Source: Hyphochytrium catenoides (taxonomy: Eukaryota; Sar; Hyphochytriomycetes; Hyphochytriales; Hyphochytriaceae). Taken from it: a stretch of 64,000 bases of DNA. The position numbers and the translations under genes are program-made. The stretch is from positions 1-64,000 of the forward strand of contig FLMG01001956.1 in the NCBI GenBank assembly GCA_900088475.1, read 5' to 3'. Shown here piece after piece: positions 45,185 through 55,220 of the stretch (its first letter is position 1; every line of letters starts with the position of its first letter). Under the pieces are notes generated by a model that ran no database searches, had not been told where the DNA came from, and worked only from the letters and a program-made list of their open reading frames with translations.

Positions 45185-46297
45185 TTACAATTTCGATTCC
45201 GGGCCCATAGCCACAGGATAGGTCAAAGCACCGCCATCGACATTCATGATCAGCCCTGTTATCCAGGCACTAGCCGGCGAGGATAAAAAGAGTGCTGCAC
45301 CAGCCATGTCTGAAGGTGCGCCCATGCGACCGAGGGGAATTCCAGCTGCCATAGATGAGTGTAAACGTTAACCCATGAGAGGCCGCGAAACAGGTAGTAG
45401 TATACAGATTCTTACATTCGATGGCCTCTTTACCAACATAGGTAAGGAGCTGATTCGACATGGAACTTGGTACATAACCGGGCGCAATTGCGTTAACAGT
45501 GATGCTCTTAGAATCGCCTCGCCTAGCCAAGTCGTAGGCAAGCTTAAGAGTCAACTGGTGAATGGCAGACTTGCTTGCGTCGTAGGAGTAGGTGGGAAAG
45601 ACCTGAGGGCGGAAACCTTGGGCCAAGGATGAGCTTGGTGCCCTTAGCCAATGGGTCGTAAGAGGTACCTACCTACGATGGACCCAATCATTATTACCCT
45701 CGCTGGATCGCCAGCGTTCGCCCCAGCATCCAAAGCAGGCAGAAGATTCCGGGTGAGAAAGAATGGTGCCTTCACATTAAGCGCCATCACCTTGTCGAAG
45801 CCTTTCTCAGAAAACTTCTCCAGCGGTTCACCCCAAGAAGTTCCCGAGTTGTTGACAAGAATGTGTAGTTTGCTCTCCTTCTTCATGAACTCCTCTGCCA
45901 GGCGCTTGCAGCCCGCCTCTGTGGCCAGATCTTCTGCGATCTTCAAGTAACTCATGTCAAAAGCATCGCTATGCCAAGACGCTAGCGTCTGTCTACGGTC
46001 GATAGAGAACAACATGTCTTACCGCATAGCATTTTCCTGGGCCAATGTTCGTCAGCTCTCTCGCCGTGGCTTCACAGGCATCCCTTGATCTTGAACAAAT
46101 GTATACCTTTACACCATTCTCGACAAAGCCCTGACAGGAGTTCACAAAGCGATGTCAATAGCTAAGCAAAGCAGCTTGTCACCGTAACCATCTTCTATTA
46201 CCTGAGCAATCATCTTCCCGATCCCACGGCCGCCACCAGTGACTAGAGCCGTCTTACCCGTTAGGTTGAAGAGCTTCGACACGGAAAGGGACTTCAT
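45185..46297 (-). CDS. Short-chain dehydrogenase/reductase, 3-oxoacyl reductase type
   Basis: About five exons on the minus strand. Start at 46297 ('MKSLSVSKLFNLTGKTALV'), the NADP(H)-binding motif 'TGGGRGIG', then 'GVKVYICSRSRDACE' with arginines typical of NADPH preference. The third region has 'HILVNNSGTSWGEPLE' (NNxG motif with Ser in place of Ala). After an intron come the catalytic Ser in 'IGSIVGFRP' and the YxxxK motif in 'TYSYDASKSAIHQL', then 'ITVNAIAPGYVPSSMS' and the terminal 'GLIMNVDGGALTYP'. All catalytic residues are present. The sequence recalls the RhlG-like 'rhamnolipid biosynthesis 3-oxoacyl reductase' subfamily common in fungi and oomycetes; the real substrate is unknown. 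No targeting peptide is obvious, so cytosolic action is assumed. Confidence 0.85.
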
Positions 46298-47481
46298 TGT
46301 AGGGTAAATTCTGATGTTTTCTTGTGTGTACTCCTACTACAGCCACCGTTAGGGCAACGCCAGTTTCTCAGTTAAGACCCTTGCTGGTGCTTTAGACTCC
46401 GGCGATGAGATGAGATCGTGGCTGTGAAAGTGCAAATGAGTCCTCAACTCATGGTTCTACAGCTGCTTTCTTCAGGTTGTTCCGATCTACACCGCCTTCA
46501 CTCCTTCGCAACAGATCTCTTCATGTAACATGGCAGTAAAGCTCAACTTGGGTAACCAAAAAAAGAAGCTCTACCCACATGGGTCCTTTCGCCTTTTGTT
46601 CCTTCGAGTATTTGGTCAACCCAGATCTGCTGGAAGCTCCAGAATCTGCCAGAAGCGATGGGACGATGGGTGAATGGGTACCCAAGAAAATCACGCCAGA
46701 GTCACGATCTTCGAACTTGACGTGAGACGTGCAGAACTGGATGTAACGACGGTTACCGGCTCCTCTCACCAAAGGTCAACACTCAAAGGTGATGGTGGAG
46801 GACCACCAACCTGATTATGGATGTACCCACAAATGACCCCACAGCATGAGAGGACCGCCGCCAGAAGATGGTATGGCTCTCCATGGTACAGCGAGCTCAG
46901 TGCCATTGAATTTGTGTCTACTGACAATGAACAGGGGTCGGTCTAAGTGAATAGGGGGCAGGAGTAGAGGAGAGGGTTTCCACCATCATCCATGGATTGC
47001 TGCGTGAATGGAGAATGGCAACAAACCAACAGTGATGCTGGGTATCTTCAGCAGACAACACTAGACACCACCTTTCTCCTCTCGTGGCTTACTTTAAGAT
47101 TGAACTGGCTCACTTACAAACTAGTGCGGCAGGTACTAACCTTCCATTATATCAACAAGAAGAGTATCGCCCTGTCAATGATGACCTTCTGCTCTGTGGT
47201 GAACAAGCTTTGAAACTCTTAATGCTTTATGACGTTGGTCGCGATGGACGTGAATATAATCGTACTCGTAGTAGTGCCATAGCTTGTCACGAGAAAATGG
47301 TAAATAAAAAAAAGAAAGGCTCTTATCAATTAATTTCGTAAATAAATGGTTGTAAGGTGTGTGGAAACTCACGCACACAGGAGAGACATCGTAATGCTTC
47401 ATGACGAATGTCACGCTGTGATAACGAACCAAGCACAAGCGCCATCGCTTTGGTGGATATGACCTCTCCGGCGATTGGAGT
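46298..47481. other. Intergenic, no gene recognised
   Basis: Short ORFs on both strands (for example 46521-46772 minus, 46992-47213 plus) lack family resemblance and splice partners. The SDR promoter lies at its left end and the cupin 3' UTR at its right end. Confidence 0.5.
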
Positions 47482-48141
47482 TTACTTTTTCAGACCACAG
47501 AGAGTCATACACTGCTCCTTGCCCAACGCAGGGTTCTGTGGCAGACCGTCATGAAGCTTCTGTACCTCGCTTGGAGCGATATTGAAGCTCGCTGCAATCG
47601 CTTCTTGAGGTAGATCAAACAAGTGAGTTGGGATCGTGACCGTTCCAGGGTCTTCACTGTTGAGGGCAGCAATGAAGGTGAGCTTCTCGCAGCCAAGATT
47701 TTGTTGATAGTGGATGAGACCCTGAGGAAAGAAGGTCGCCTCACCAGCCTTCAAGTCATTAACCACGACTCTCTCACTTCCGTTTTCTTCCGCAAAAGCA
47801 GTGCGGAGACCGTCCCCAGCAATGACAAAGAGAATTTCTGAAGCACGTGGATGCACATGCGGGATATTTATGCCACAAGGTTCCAGGGTCACGAGGGCAA
47901 AAGATGCGCCAATACCTTGCAAGGAAGGAAGCTGTTTCACGTTCATTTGTCTGGCTTCCCCACCGTCGTTTTTGGTGGGATTGGCGCCAAGAAGATCGAA
48001 CTTGAAGTCTCCATTATTTACAAAGGCAGTACGAGCGTCTAAAGCTGTTGATGCGCCCATGGCTGTAGCTGTACCAGCCAGCAAGAAGGTGGCGTTGAAG
48101 AGTAATGTAGAGAGCTTCGCAATGGATAAAAGACTGACCAT
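47482..48141 (-). CDS. Secreted germin/spherulin-like cupin
   Basis: An intronless 219-aa ORF. The N-terminus 'MVSLLSIAKLSTLLFNATF' through 'AGTATAMGAS' is a signal peptide, so secretion or wall/vacuole location is likely. Both germin boxes are complete: box 1 'GINIPHVHPRASEILFVIAG' supplies HxH and Glu, and box 2 'GEATFFPQGLIHYQQN' supplies the fourth His, so a bound Mn (or similar metal) is expected. The length is typical of single-domain germins and Physarum-type spherulins. Known members include oxalate oxidases, superoxide dismutases and structural or stress proteins; which applies cannot be read from the sequence. It is one of only two large intronless genes in the window (the other is the adjacent transaldolase). 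Confidence 0.85.
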   Translation of the reverse strand: MVSLLSIAKLSTLLFNATFLLAGTATAMGASTALDARTAFVNNGDFKFDLLGANPTKNDGGEARQMNVKQLPSLQGIGASFALVTLEPCGINIPHVHPRASEILFVIAGDGLRTAFAEENGSERVVVNDLKAGEATFFPQGLIHYQQNLGCEKLTFIAALNSEDPGTVTIPTHLFDLPQEAIAASFNIAPSEVQKLHDGLPQNPALGKEQCMTLCGLKK

Positions 48142-49407
48142 GGTTCCGTAGGGTTTAGGGGTTGGGAAGGGTGACTTGTAGCTTTGAGTGCTGTGGTGTT
48201 GATTGTTGTTGGTGCTTCAGGGAAAGTTGATGAATGAAGATGGTGTCAGCAATTGACTCTTGGCTGCTCAGAGCGATGTGCCCTTCCATCGCGAACGAGA
48301 AATATACACTTCAAACTTAAGTTGAGACACCGCCTCCTGCAGGCTTATTAACGGCTACGCTTGGCTTGGAGGAGGCGCTTGATTCGATAACGAGGCGCTA
48401 CAGATCCTCTGGCCCTGCTTCCCAGATTGTGGGCTCGCAGCTTTTCCGCTGTCTTGTCAAGAGAAGCGGGAGCTCTTCCGCAGTTTCATTGGCCGAAAGG
48501 TTATCTTAGGAGTCCACTAGTCAAATTCTCTTCTCTTATTGGGTAATATAGGCAGCTTTCAAGGACTTTCCACCAATCAGTGTCGAGTTCTGTAATAGAA
48601 GGGCTCCTGATATCGTCGCCAAGGATTGCTTAGGGTTATTACGCCTCTCTCTTTTTTCAGCAAATCCTAGTACATTACCGTCGCTGCGTACTTCCTATGG
48701 TTGAGTGAACGAAACAACCCTAATCTCTTCGCATTTTCTCTATCAATGGCTGTTATGACTTTGGACGTGCGTGCTTGGGGGCAGGAAGGGAGTGAGGTCG
48801 TCTGGATGTAAAGAGGGCAAAGCAAGAAAGCTGAGCTGGAGCAGCGAATGAGCAAGGTAGTTCCTCAGAGTGCTCCTGGCCCTGCACTGTCACCAGTCAT
48901 CCAGTCATCAACTAGCTCATCACCTTGCTAAAGATCTGCCCATTGGTAGTTGAGGGGTCTGTTTGGGGTACAGGTATATGCACAACGAGGATAGTCCTCT
49001 GGATTTAGCGAGGAGATACGGCTTGTGAAGATCTTCAATAGGTCTTATTTTACTCTACGCGACTGTAGGATGTCTCACATGTCATCGATTTAGTGCCGCA
49101 GAGGATAGTGAGTACGAAGATTGGAAAGGCACAAAAGGCTTTCCTTGGAGTAGATTGTACACAAACATTCTCTTTCTTACAAGGGTTAGCAACCTAACGC
49201 CTACCTCCTCTGCCCACAATCTAAGAGTAACTGGTTCCCTATTTTCCTATACTAGTACGGGAAGGACAAGTACCATGGCCAACCACACCATAGCAGTGCA
49301 GTCCATTATGAATAGTGATAGTGCTAGACTAATCGTGAGCACACAATCTTATGCAAGTGAGTGCCTTTCGACATATGTGTGTGGGTTGACTTGGACATGA
49401 GTTTCCC
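48142..49407. other. Intergenic, no gene recognised
   Basis: Cupin upstream region and transaldolase 3' side. Small ORFs only (48667-48855 minus, 49155-49400 plus), none convincing. Confidence 0.5.
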
Positions 49408-51432
49408 TCATAGATGTCCTCTGATGATGTCCTCCAGCTTCTTCGCATCAGCTGCAAAGCCACGGATGCCATGAGCCAGCTTCTCCGTTGCCATGGGATC
49501 TTGGTTTAGCATCCACCGGAACGTCTTCTGATCCAAATGAAGCTTTGGGCCCTTGTACTGCTTAGATGCAGCGATCGGCTCCAGCTTCCTCTTCATGGGG
49601 GATACAGTACCCTCAAGGGTCTCCAGTAGGTTTGGAGAGATGGTCAGCCTGTCGCATCCAGCCAGCTCGAGAATCTTCCCCGTATTCCGGAAGCTCGCAC
49701 CCATCACGATGGTCTTGTACCCATACTTCTTATAATACTGGTAGATCTCTGTCACAGACTTCACTCCAGGATCTTCCTGTGCAGGATAGTCCTTACCTGT
49801 CTTCGCCTTATAGTAGTCAAGGATGCGGCCAACAAATGGAGAGATGAGAGTCGCTTTGGCCTCAGCGCAGGCCACAGCCTGCGCAAAGTTGAAAAGTAAC
49901 GTCATGTTGCAAGAGATGCCCTCCTTCTGAAGAACTTCACAAGCACGAATCCCTTCCCACGTTGAAGCGATTTTGATGAGAACGCGTCTCTTGTCAATGC
50001 CCACATCCTTGTAGAGTTTGATAATTCTTCTAGCTCGCTCCAACGTGCCCTGGGTGTCATAACTCAACCTGGCATCCACCTCTGTCGAAACATACCCTGG
50101 AACAATCTTGAGAATCTCTGCTCCAAAGTTCACGGCCAGCTTATCCATTATATTAGAGACCAGCTCATCGTCGCTGCTTGGGTTGAGGCTCTTTCCATAT
50201 TGAATAGCGTTTTCAACCAGATGCTGATATTGGGGCATCTGAGCTGCCTTGAAGAGAAGAGAAGGGTTGGTGGTCGCATCCACCGGCTTGAACTTCTTGA
50301 TAGCCTCGATATCACCCGTGTCAGCTACAACTGTCGTGATTCGTCGCAACTGAGCTAGTTGAGAGCCAGACGTGTCAATCTTCTCTTCAGACTGCAATTT
50401 CCCGATCAGGATTTCTTCCAGCTTCACAATGTCTGCTGCAAAGCCTTGAATGCCGCTGGCTAGTTTTTCGGTCGCCATTGGATCGTCATTCACCATCAAT
50501 CGGAACTTATTCTCGTCTAGCTGTATCTTTGGGCCCTTATACTGGCTAGAAGCAGTTGAAGAGTCCAGTTTACGCTCCACAGACCCCGGAGTGTTGGTGA
50601 GTGACTCCAATAGATTGGGTGAGATCGTCAGCCGGTCACAGCCAGCCAGCTCGAGAATCTCCCCCGTATTACGGAAGCTAGCACCCATCACGATGGTCTT
50701 GTAGCCGTACTTCTTATAGTATTGGTAGATCTCTTTGACAGACTTCACACCAGGATCCTCATGTGCAGGATAGTCCTTTCCGGTGGTGGCCTTGTAATAA
50801 TCGAGAATGCGGCCAACAAATGGAGAGATCAGCGTGGCCTTGGCCTCAGCGCACGCCACAGCTTGTGCAAAGTTGAAGAGCAACGTCATGTTGCATGAAA
50901 TGCCCTCTTTCTGGAGAATCTCACATGCCCGGATTCCCTCCCAAGTAGAGGCAATCTTGATCAAAATGCGATTCTTTGGCACTCCTACCTTCTCGTAGAG
51001 TGCAATAATTCTCCTAGCACGGTGAACAGTCTCTTGGGTATCAAACGAAAGTCGGGCATCCACTTCGGTAGAGACATATCCAGGCACGATCTTGAGAATC
51101 TCCGCACCAAAATTAACGGAAAGCTTGTCAATGATGTGACCTAGTCTTTCCTCGTTGGATACATCTTTCAGAGCCTTTCCATACTTCACAGCATCGTCCA
51201 CGAGGCGCTGATACTGTGGCATCTGTGCTGCCTTGAACAGCAAAGAAGGGTTCGTGGTAGCATCTTGAGGCTTAAACTTTGAAATTGCATCAATATCTCC
51301 AGTATCAGCAACAATAACGGTCATCTTTGAAAGGGCTTCATATTGGTTGGAGGCAGCCTTCTTGGGTGAAGAAGCCTTAGCAGAAGGCGATGCGGGCCTC
51401 CGGGTTGGCGAAGCTGGCTTTGTCTCTGGCAT
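49408..51432 (-). CDS. Tandem (double-domain) transaldolase
   Basis: An intronless 674-aa ORF with two complete class-I transaldolase domains head to tail. A 35-residue Ala/Ser/Pro/Lys-rich leader precedes domain 1 (about 36-345); a short linker ('[16 protein letters not shown]') leads to domain 2 (about 362-674). Each has the barrel Asp (Asp43, Asp371 in 'VADTGDI'), the Glu of '[11 protein letters not shown]' (123, 451) and the Schiff-base Lys in '[14 protein letters not shown]' (159, 487), so both sites look active. The halves are very similar; '[20 protein letters not shown]' is identical in both. Transaldolase moves a dihydroxyacetone unit between sedoheptulose-7-P and glyceraldehyde-3-P in the non-oxidative pentose phosphate pathway. 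Ordinary enzymes are one domain of about 320-340 aa. The leader could be a targeting or disordered segment. Confidence 0.92.
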   Translation of the reverse strand: MPETKPASPTRRPASPSAKASSPKKAASNQYEALSKMTVIVADTGDIDAISKFKPQDATTNPSLLFKAAQMPQYQRLVDDAVKYGKALKDVSNEERLGHIIDKLSVNFGAEILKIVPGYVSTEVDARLSFDTQETVHRARRIIALYEKVGVPKNRILIKIASTWEGIRACEILQKEGISCNMTLLFNFAQAVACAEAKATLISPFVGRILDYYKATTGKDYPAHEDPGVKSVKEIYQYYKKYGYKTIVMGASFRNTGEILELAGCDRLTISPNLLESLTNTPGSVERKLDSSTASSQYKGPKIQLDENKFRLMVNDDPMATEKLASGIQGFAADIVKLEEILIGKLQSEEKIDTSGSQLAQLRRITTVVADTGDIEAIKKFKPVDATTNPSLLFKAAQMPQYQHLVENAIQYGKSLNPSSDDELVSNIMDKLAVNFGAEILKIVPGYVSTEVDARLSYDTQGTLERARRIIKLYKDVGIDKRRVLIKIASTWEGIRACEVLQKEGISCNMTLLFNFAQAVACAEAKATLISPFVGRILDYYKAKTGKDYPAQEDPGVKSVTEIYQYYKKYGYKTIVMGASFRNTGKILELAGCDRLTISPNLLETLEGTVSPMKRKLEPIAASKQYKGPKLHLDQKTFRWMLNQDPMATEKLAHGIRGFAADAKKLEDIIRGHL

Positions 51433-51437
51433 CGTTC

Positions 51438-51547
51438 CTAGTATAGTCGTTAAGGCTGTGGTCTATACGTGGACAATGAAGATCTGAGCCTTGATGAACC
51501 GGGGAAGACAGCTGGCAGCGGGCCGTCACGACAGGCGAAGATCTTAC
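51438..51547 (-). other. Candidate 5' UTR intron of the transaldolase gene, with upstream ORF
   Basis: A gtaaga donor (51547 downward) and a 'ctatactag' acceptor sit just before the transaldolase ATG, leaving GAACG before it. The exon upstream carries an ORF from ATG 51670 opening with a hydrophobic stretch ('MHFLFLIWAHIISLVSGLII'). After splicing, that ORF is out of frame with the enzyme, so it would act as an upstream ORF. Suggestive only. Confidence 0.3.
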
Positions 51548-54500
51548 CAAAAGGGCCGCTAGGTCAGTGTGGACCCTCTGTTCTTCCTTCTTGAACACCC
51601 TCACTGTCGGGATTATCAAGCCTGAGACCAAAGAAATGATATGCGCCCAGATTAGGAACAGAAAGTGCATTTCCTCTGAATAGCGTAATGCCTATACTGA
51701 ATATCGTCACAGCGGTTCACAGAAACTCTCTGTATAGGGTTCTCCTAGTAAAGAGGCTTTTACGATAGGAGTAGAAAGAACAGCTTATGAAATTTCTTGC
51801 CTCCTCACCACTCTCGCTGCGTTGTCTTCTTCTGTCGTCTGTCTGCAACTGCTTGGTTTGTTGGCTCTTCTCTTCTTTCCCCTCTCACCTGACTGACTGA
51901 CTGACAACCTTGTCCTTTCCTTTCTTCTCTCTCTCTCTCTTCTCTTGATTGCTCTTCTCCTTCCTGGCTATTATTATATATATCTTCTCACTTCCTCTCA
52001 CGTCTTTTCATATTATATAATGATGAAAAAGAGTTTCCCGCCGCCCCATGTCCCCATGTCTCTGTGTGTCTCTCTCCTCCCGGCTCGCGCGCTCTGTCTG
52101 TCTCTCACTCTCCATGCTCTCTGCTGCTCTTCGACATGATGATGATCTTCTTCTGCTAAAATGATGGTGTTTGCTACCTGAGCCGCTTCGTCGTTGTTGA
52201 CTAGTAGGCATCATCATCATCATCCCTCAATTACAAGGTCATTTGTTGAGCAGCGCTTCTTCTTCCTTATCTTGCGCAGCGGTTTGCCGTCCCTGCTCCT
52301 TGTAAGGTAGCTCTGTACCCCAAAAGGCGACAGATGAACGAGGAGAAAGATCAAACTTCTGGGTCGGTTTATCATTATGACTGTGCGCCTCTAGCGTGGT
52401 GTCGCCACAGAGTAATAATACGAACAACATCATATTTATTTTTTACTCTGATAAAACCCTCTTCTTTCGCTAACCCTAATACTGGTGTATGAGACACGTA
52501 GTAGTAACGTTTCAGCTTGTGGCTCTCTATGCCTCTTTTAGGAGGAGGCGTCCTAGCTTGGGGCGGAAAGTAAGAACAAGGAATGAAAAGGAGCTCAAAG
52601 GAAAAAAGTCAAGGAAGACGCTTCATCATGATGATGATGGACGAGGATAGCAGCCACGACGGACCACTCCTTTCGCACTTTAGCTCTATAATAACTTGGC
52701 AGAAGAAGGTTTACATTGAAATAGGTGATGGGCTGCTAGCTGCCCTAGGACCTCGGATGACCGTGGTATTCTGCACTACAGTACCGGAATGCCGCACTAT
52801 ACCTAGTAAAGGATCTATATATGCCAAATTGCGGGGTGCACTACTAATAAGGTTGGCGCGGAGGACACGCTCTGCCGCCGCATGCTGCGCTTGTCCTGCT
52901 GTGACCAACAAGGTGAAGAAGGACTATCATAATCATCAATGAGCAAGAGAGGCTTGGAAGCTACAAGCCTCATGACCTACAATGCTCAGGTGCAGCCACC
53001 ACAGTAGTACGCTATTGTTGTTAACAAATAAGGGTAGTAAAAGAAGGAGAGCAAGTATATAGAGTAGGCAGAAACAAAGGCGAAGGAGAAACGAAGAACC
53101 GGAGAGAAGCATGTTTAACAGCATTATTAGAAGTAGAAGAAGAAGAAAGTCACGTTGTCGCTATGATAAACCATTTCTAACAACAGGGGAACGCTTCAAT
53201 TCTGCTTATCTTAGTGCTGGCCTCATGGATCATTACCTGAAGCCATTACAAACACCGTCGTAAATCCATCACCGGTCCTATAGACCAGACCAACGCCGTC
53301 CACTGCGAATGATCCACACACCACGCACTCCAGTCAATAACTACAAGTGCGACAGGATTCCACAGGTAGTGTGCCGTGATATCTCCTCGTGCTTGCCGTG
53401 CTGATGCCAGTGGCGCTTGATACTGCTGCTGTTGCTTCTATATGTTATATATATAACCTCCCTTGATAGCGCCTCGGGCTGAGTATTGCTCCTCCTGCAA
53501 CTACTGACAGTGACGCTTGCTACTGCTGACGCCTACTGCTGCCGATGATGCCTCCTAGGCTGCTCCTGCTGCCGATATGCCTCCTAATGATGCTGCTACT
53601 GCAGTTGATGCCTCCTCCTCCTGCTGCTCCTGCTGCTGCCGATGATGCCTCCTAATGCTGCTGCTGCTGCTACTGCTGTCGATGCCTCCTCCTGCTGCTC
53701 CTCCTGCTGCCGATGATGCCTCCTAATGCTGCTGCTGCTGCTACTGCTGTCGATGCCTCCTCCTGCTGCTCCTCCTGCTGCCGATGATGCCCCCTAATGC
53801 TGCTGCTGCTGCTACTGCTGTCGATGCCTCCTAATGCTGCTGCTGCTGCTACTGCTGTCGACCCCTCCTCCCCCCGCTGCTCCTGCTACTGCCGATGATG
53901 CCTCCTCCTGCTGCTCCTCCTGCTGCCGATGATGCCTCCTAATGCTGCTGCTGCTGCTACAGAGGATCCCTCCTGCTGCTGCTGCTGCTGCCTTCGTCTC
54001 AAAACAATAGAGTTAGTGCTGGATGGTAGCATCATCGAGCAGGCCATTCCGGGAGGGTGGGGAGAGCTTCCGCTAAGAGTAATCTCAGAAAGAGGTGTTT
54101 CACCTGAACGCAATTAATCCGCCCACCCACCCCCCAGATGACGACATCCGTTACATTCTCGTCTTCCGTCTTGCCTTCGTCTCCTGAGGTCTGTCCGCAC
54201 AGCACTTCTCACCGTCCATCTCACCCATGCAAAGCCATGATAAGCTGCTTCTCTCCTTATGTTGAGCTCCTCCAGATACTAAGCCTTGTGTCTTGCCCCT
54301 GCTGCCTGCTGTTGACGGGGCAGGAGGAGGAGGAGCGAGGGGTGACCGTTCTGTCGGTGTACCCTGTAACGACTGTTCTTGCAGATAGCGAACATTAAAG
54401 GTTAATAATTGCTTCTGCTGTTGCTGGCGCACCCTCCATGGTGAATGGTGTTTGTTCTTCTGTCAACATGAAACACCTCGTTTATTTGTCGACATGTGAC

Positions 54501-55220
54501 GACATCCTTGTCTAGAGTAAGGGTGCCAACCCCACCTATTGTAACGTCCCTGCTAAATTAGAAGAAGAAAAAAAAAAGAGGAAAACTGCTGCTTATTCCC
54601 CCACCAGGTACCCTCTTGTTTGTCAGTCAGGACCGTCCAAGGCGGCCAGTTAGAGCGTCGTCAGATACAGGAGCGTCTAGGAGTTAAGGTTCACTAGCTC
54701 TGTAGCAAGCAATAGCCATGCAACGATTGAGTAAACCTATATGCGGTGACTGCGGGTGTCACATGCACTGTGTTTGACTCAAGGAGTAGAGCAGTGAAAG
54801 AAAGGTAAGAAAGGCTTCTGTAAAGTAGAAAGCGTTTGTCCCTTTGGACTATCCACCCACTCAGCAGAGAACAAGCCACCTCGTGTTGCTGGTATGTAAA
54901 AAGCGCTATCGTGATAGTTCCTGCCTCTTAAGGGAGTCTGATCGCCATTTGGTGTTGATTCTTTGTTCTGGTGTTCCTTAGAACAGGAATGTCTGTTGTC
55001 TGCATACCCCAAGAACGGAGGTAACCATGTGGCGCCAATAAAGGCACTTGGCTGCTGTTTGCAGCATCTCTCAAAGGTCACACTTTGCCATTTGCTATCA
55101 TTCCCGCAAGCGGCATTCCTTCCACCTACGGTGACGTCCTAGCTCTTCTTCTACTGGCTTGCTTGTTTGCAGAGGCAACACCAAGAATTGCGATTAGATT
55201 ACTCTAATTCAGGAGGGGAG
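51548..55220. other. Gene-poor block with trinucleotide minisatellite
   Basis: About 3.6 kb without a supportable gene between two divergent genes (transaldolase on minus, ABCA on plus). It contains CT tracts (51920-51950), ATG/CAT triplet runs (52130-52220, 52620-52650), the 71-nt minisatellite at 53560-53990 and short unsupported ORFs. Confidence 0.55.
53560..53990. repeat. 71-nt minisatellite of GCT/CCT triplets
   Basis: A unit containing 'gatgatgcctcctaatgctg' followed by gctgctgctactgctgtcgatgcctcc and ctgctgctcctcctgctgcc starts at 53641, 53712 and 53783, exactly 71 bases apart, with shorter degenerate copies on both sides. Because 71 is not a multiple of three, each copy shifts frame, so a translated repeat protein is unlikely. 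Confidence 0.85.

Noticed and set aside
53886-54113. Minus-strand ORF with poly-Gln and poly-Ala
   Set aside because: Runs into the 71-nt minisatellite; frame-breaking period and no conserved part.
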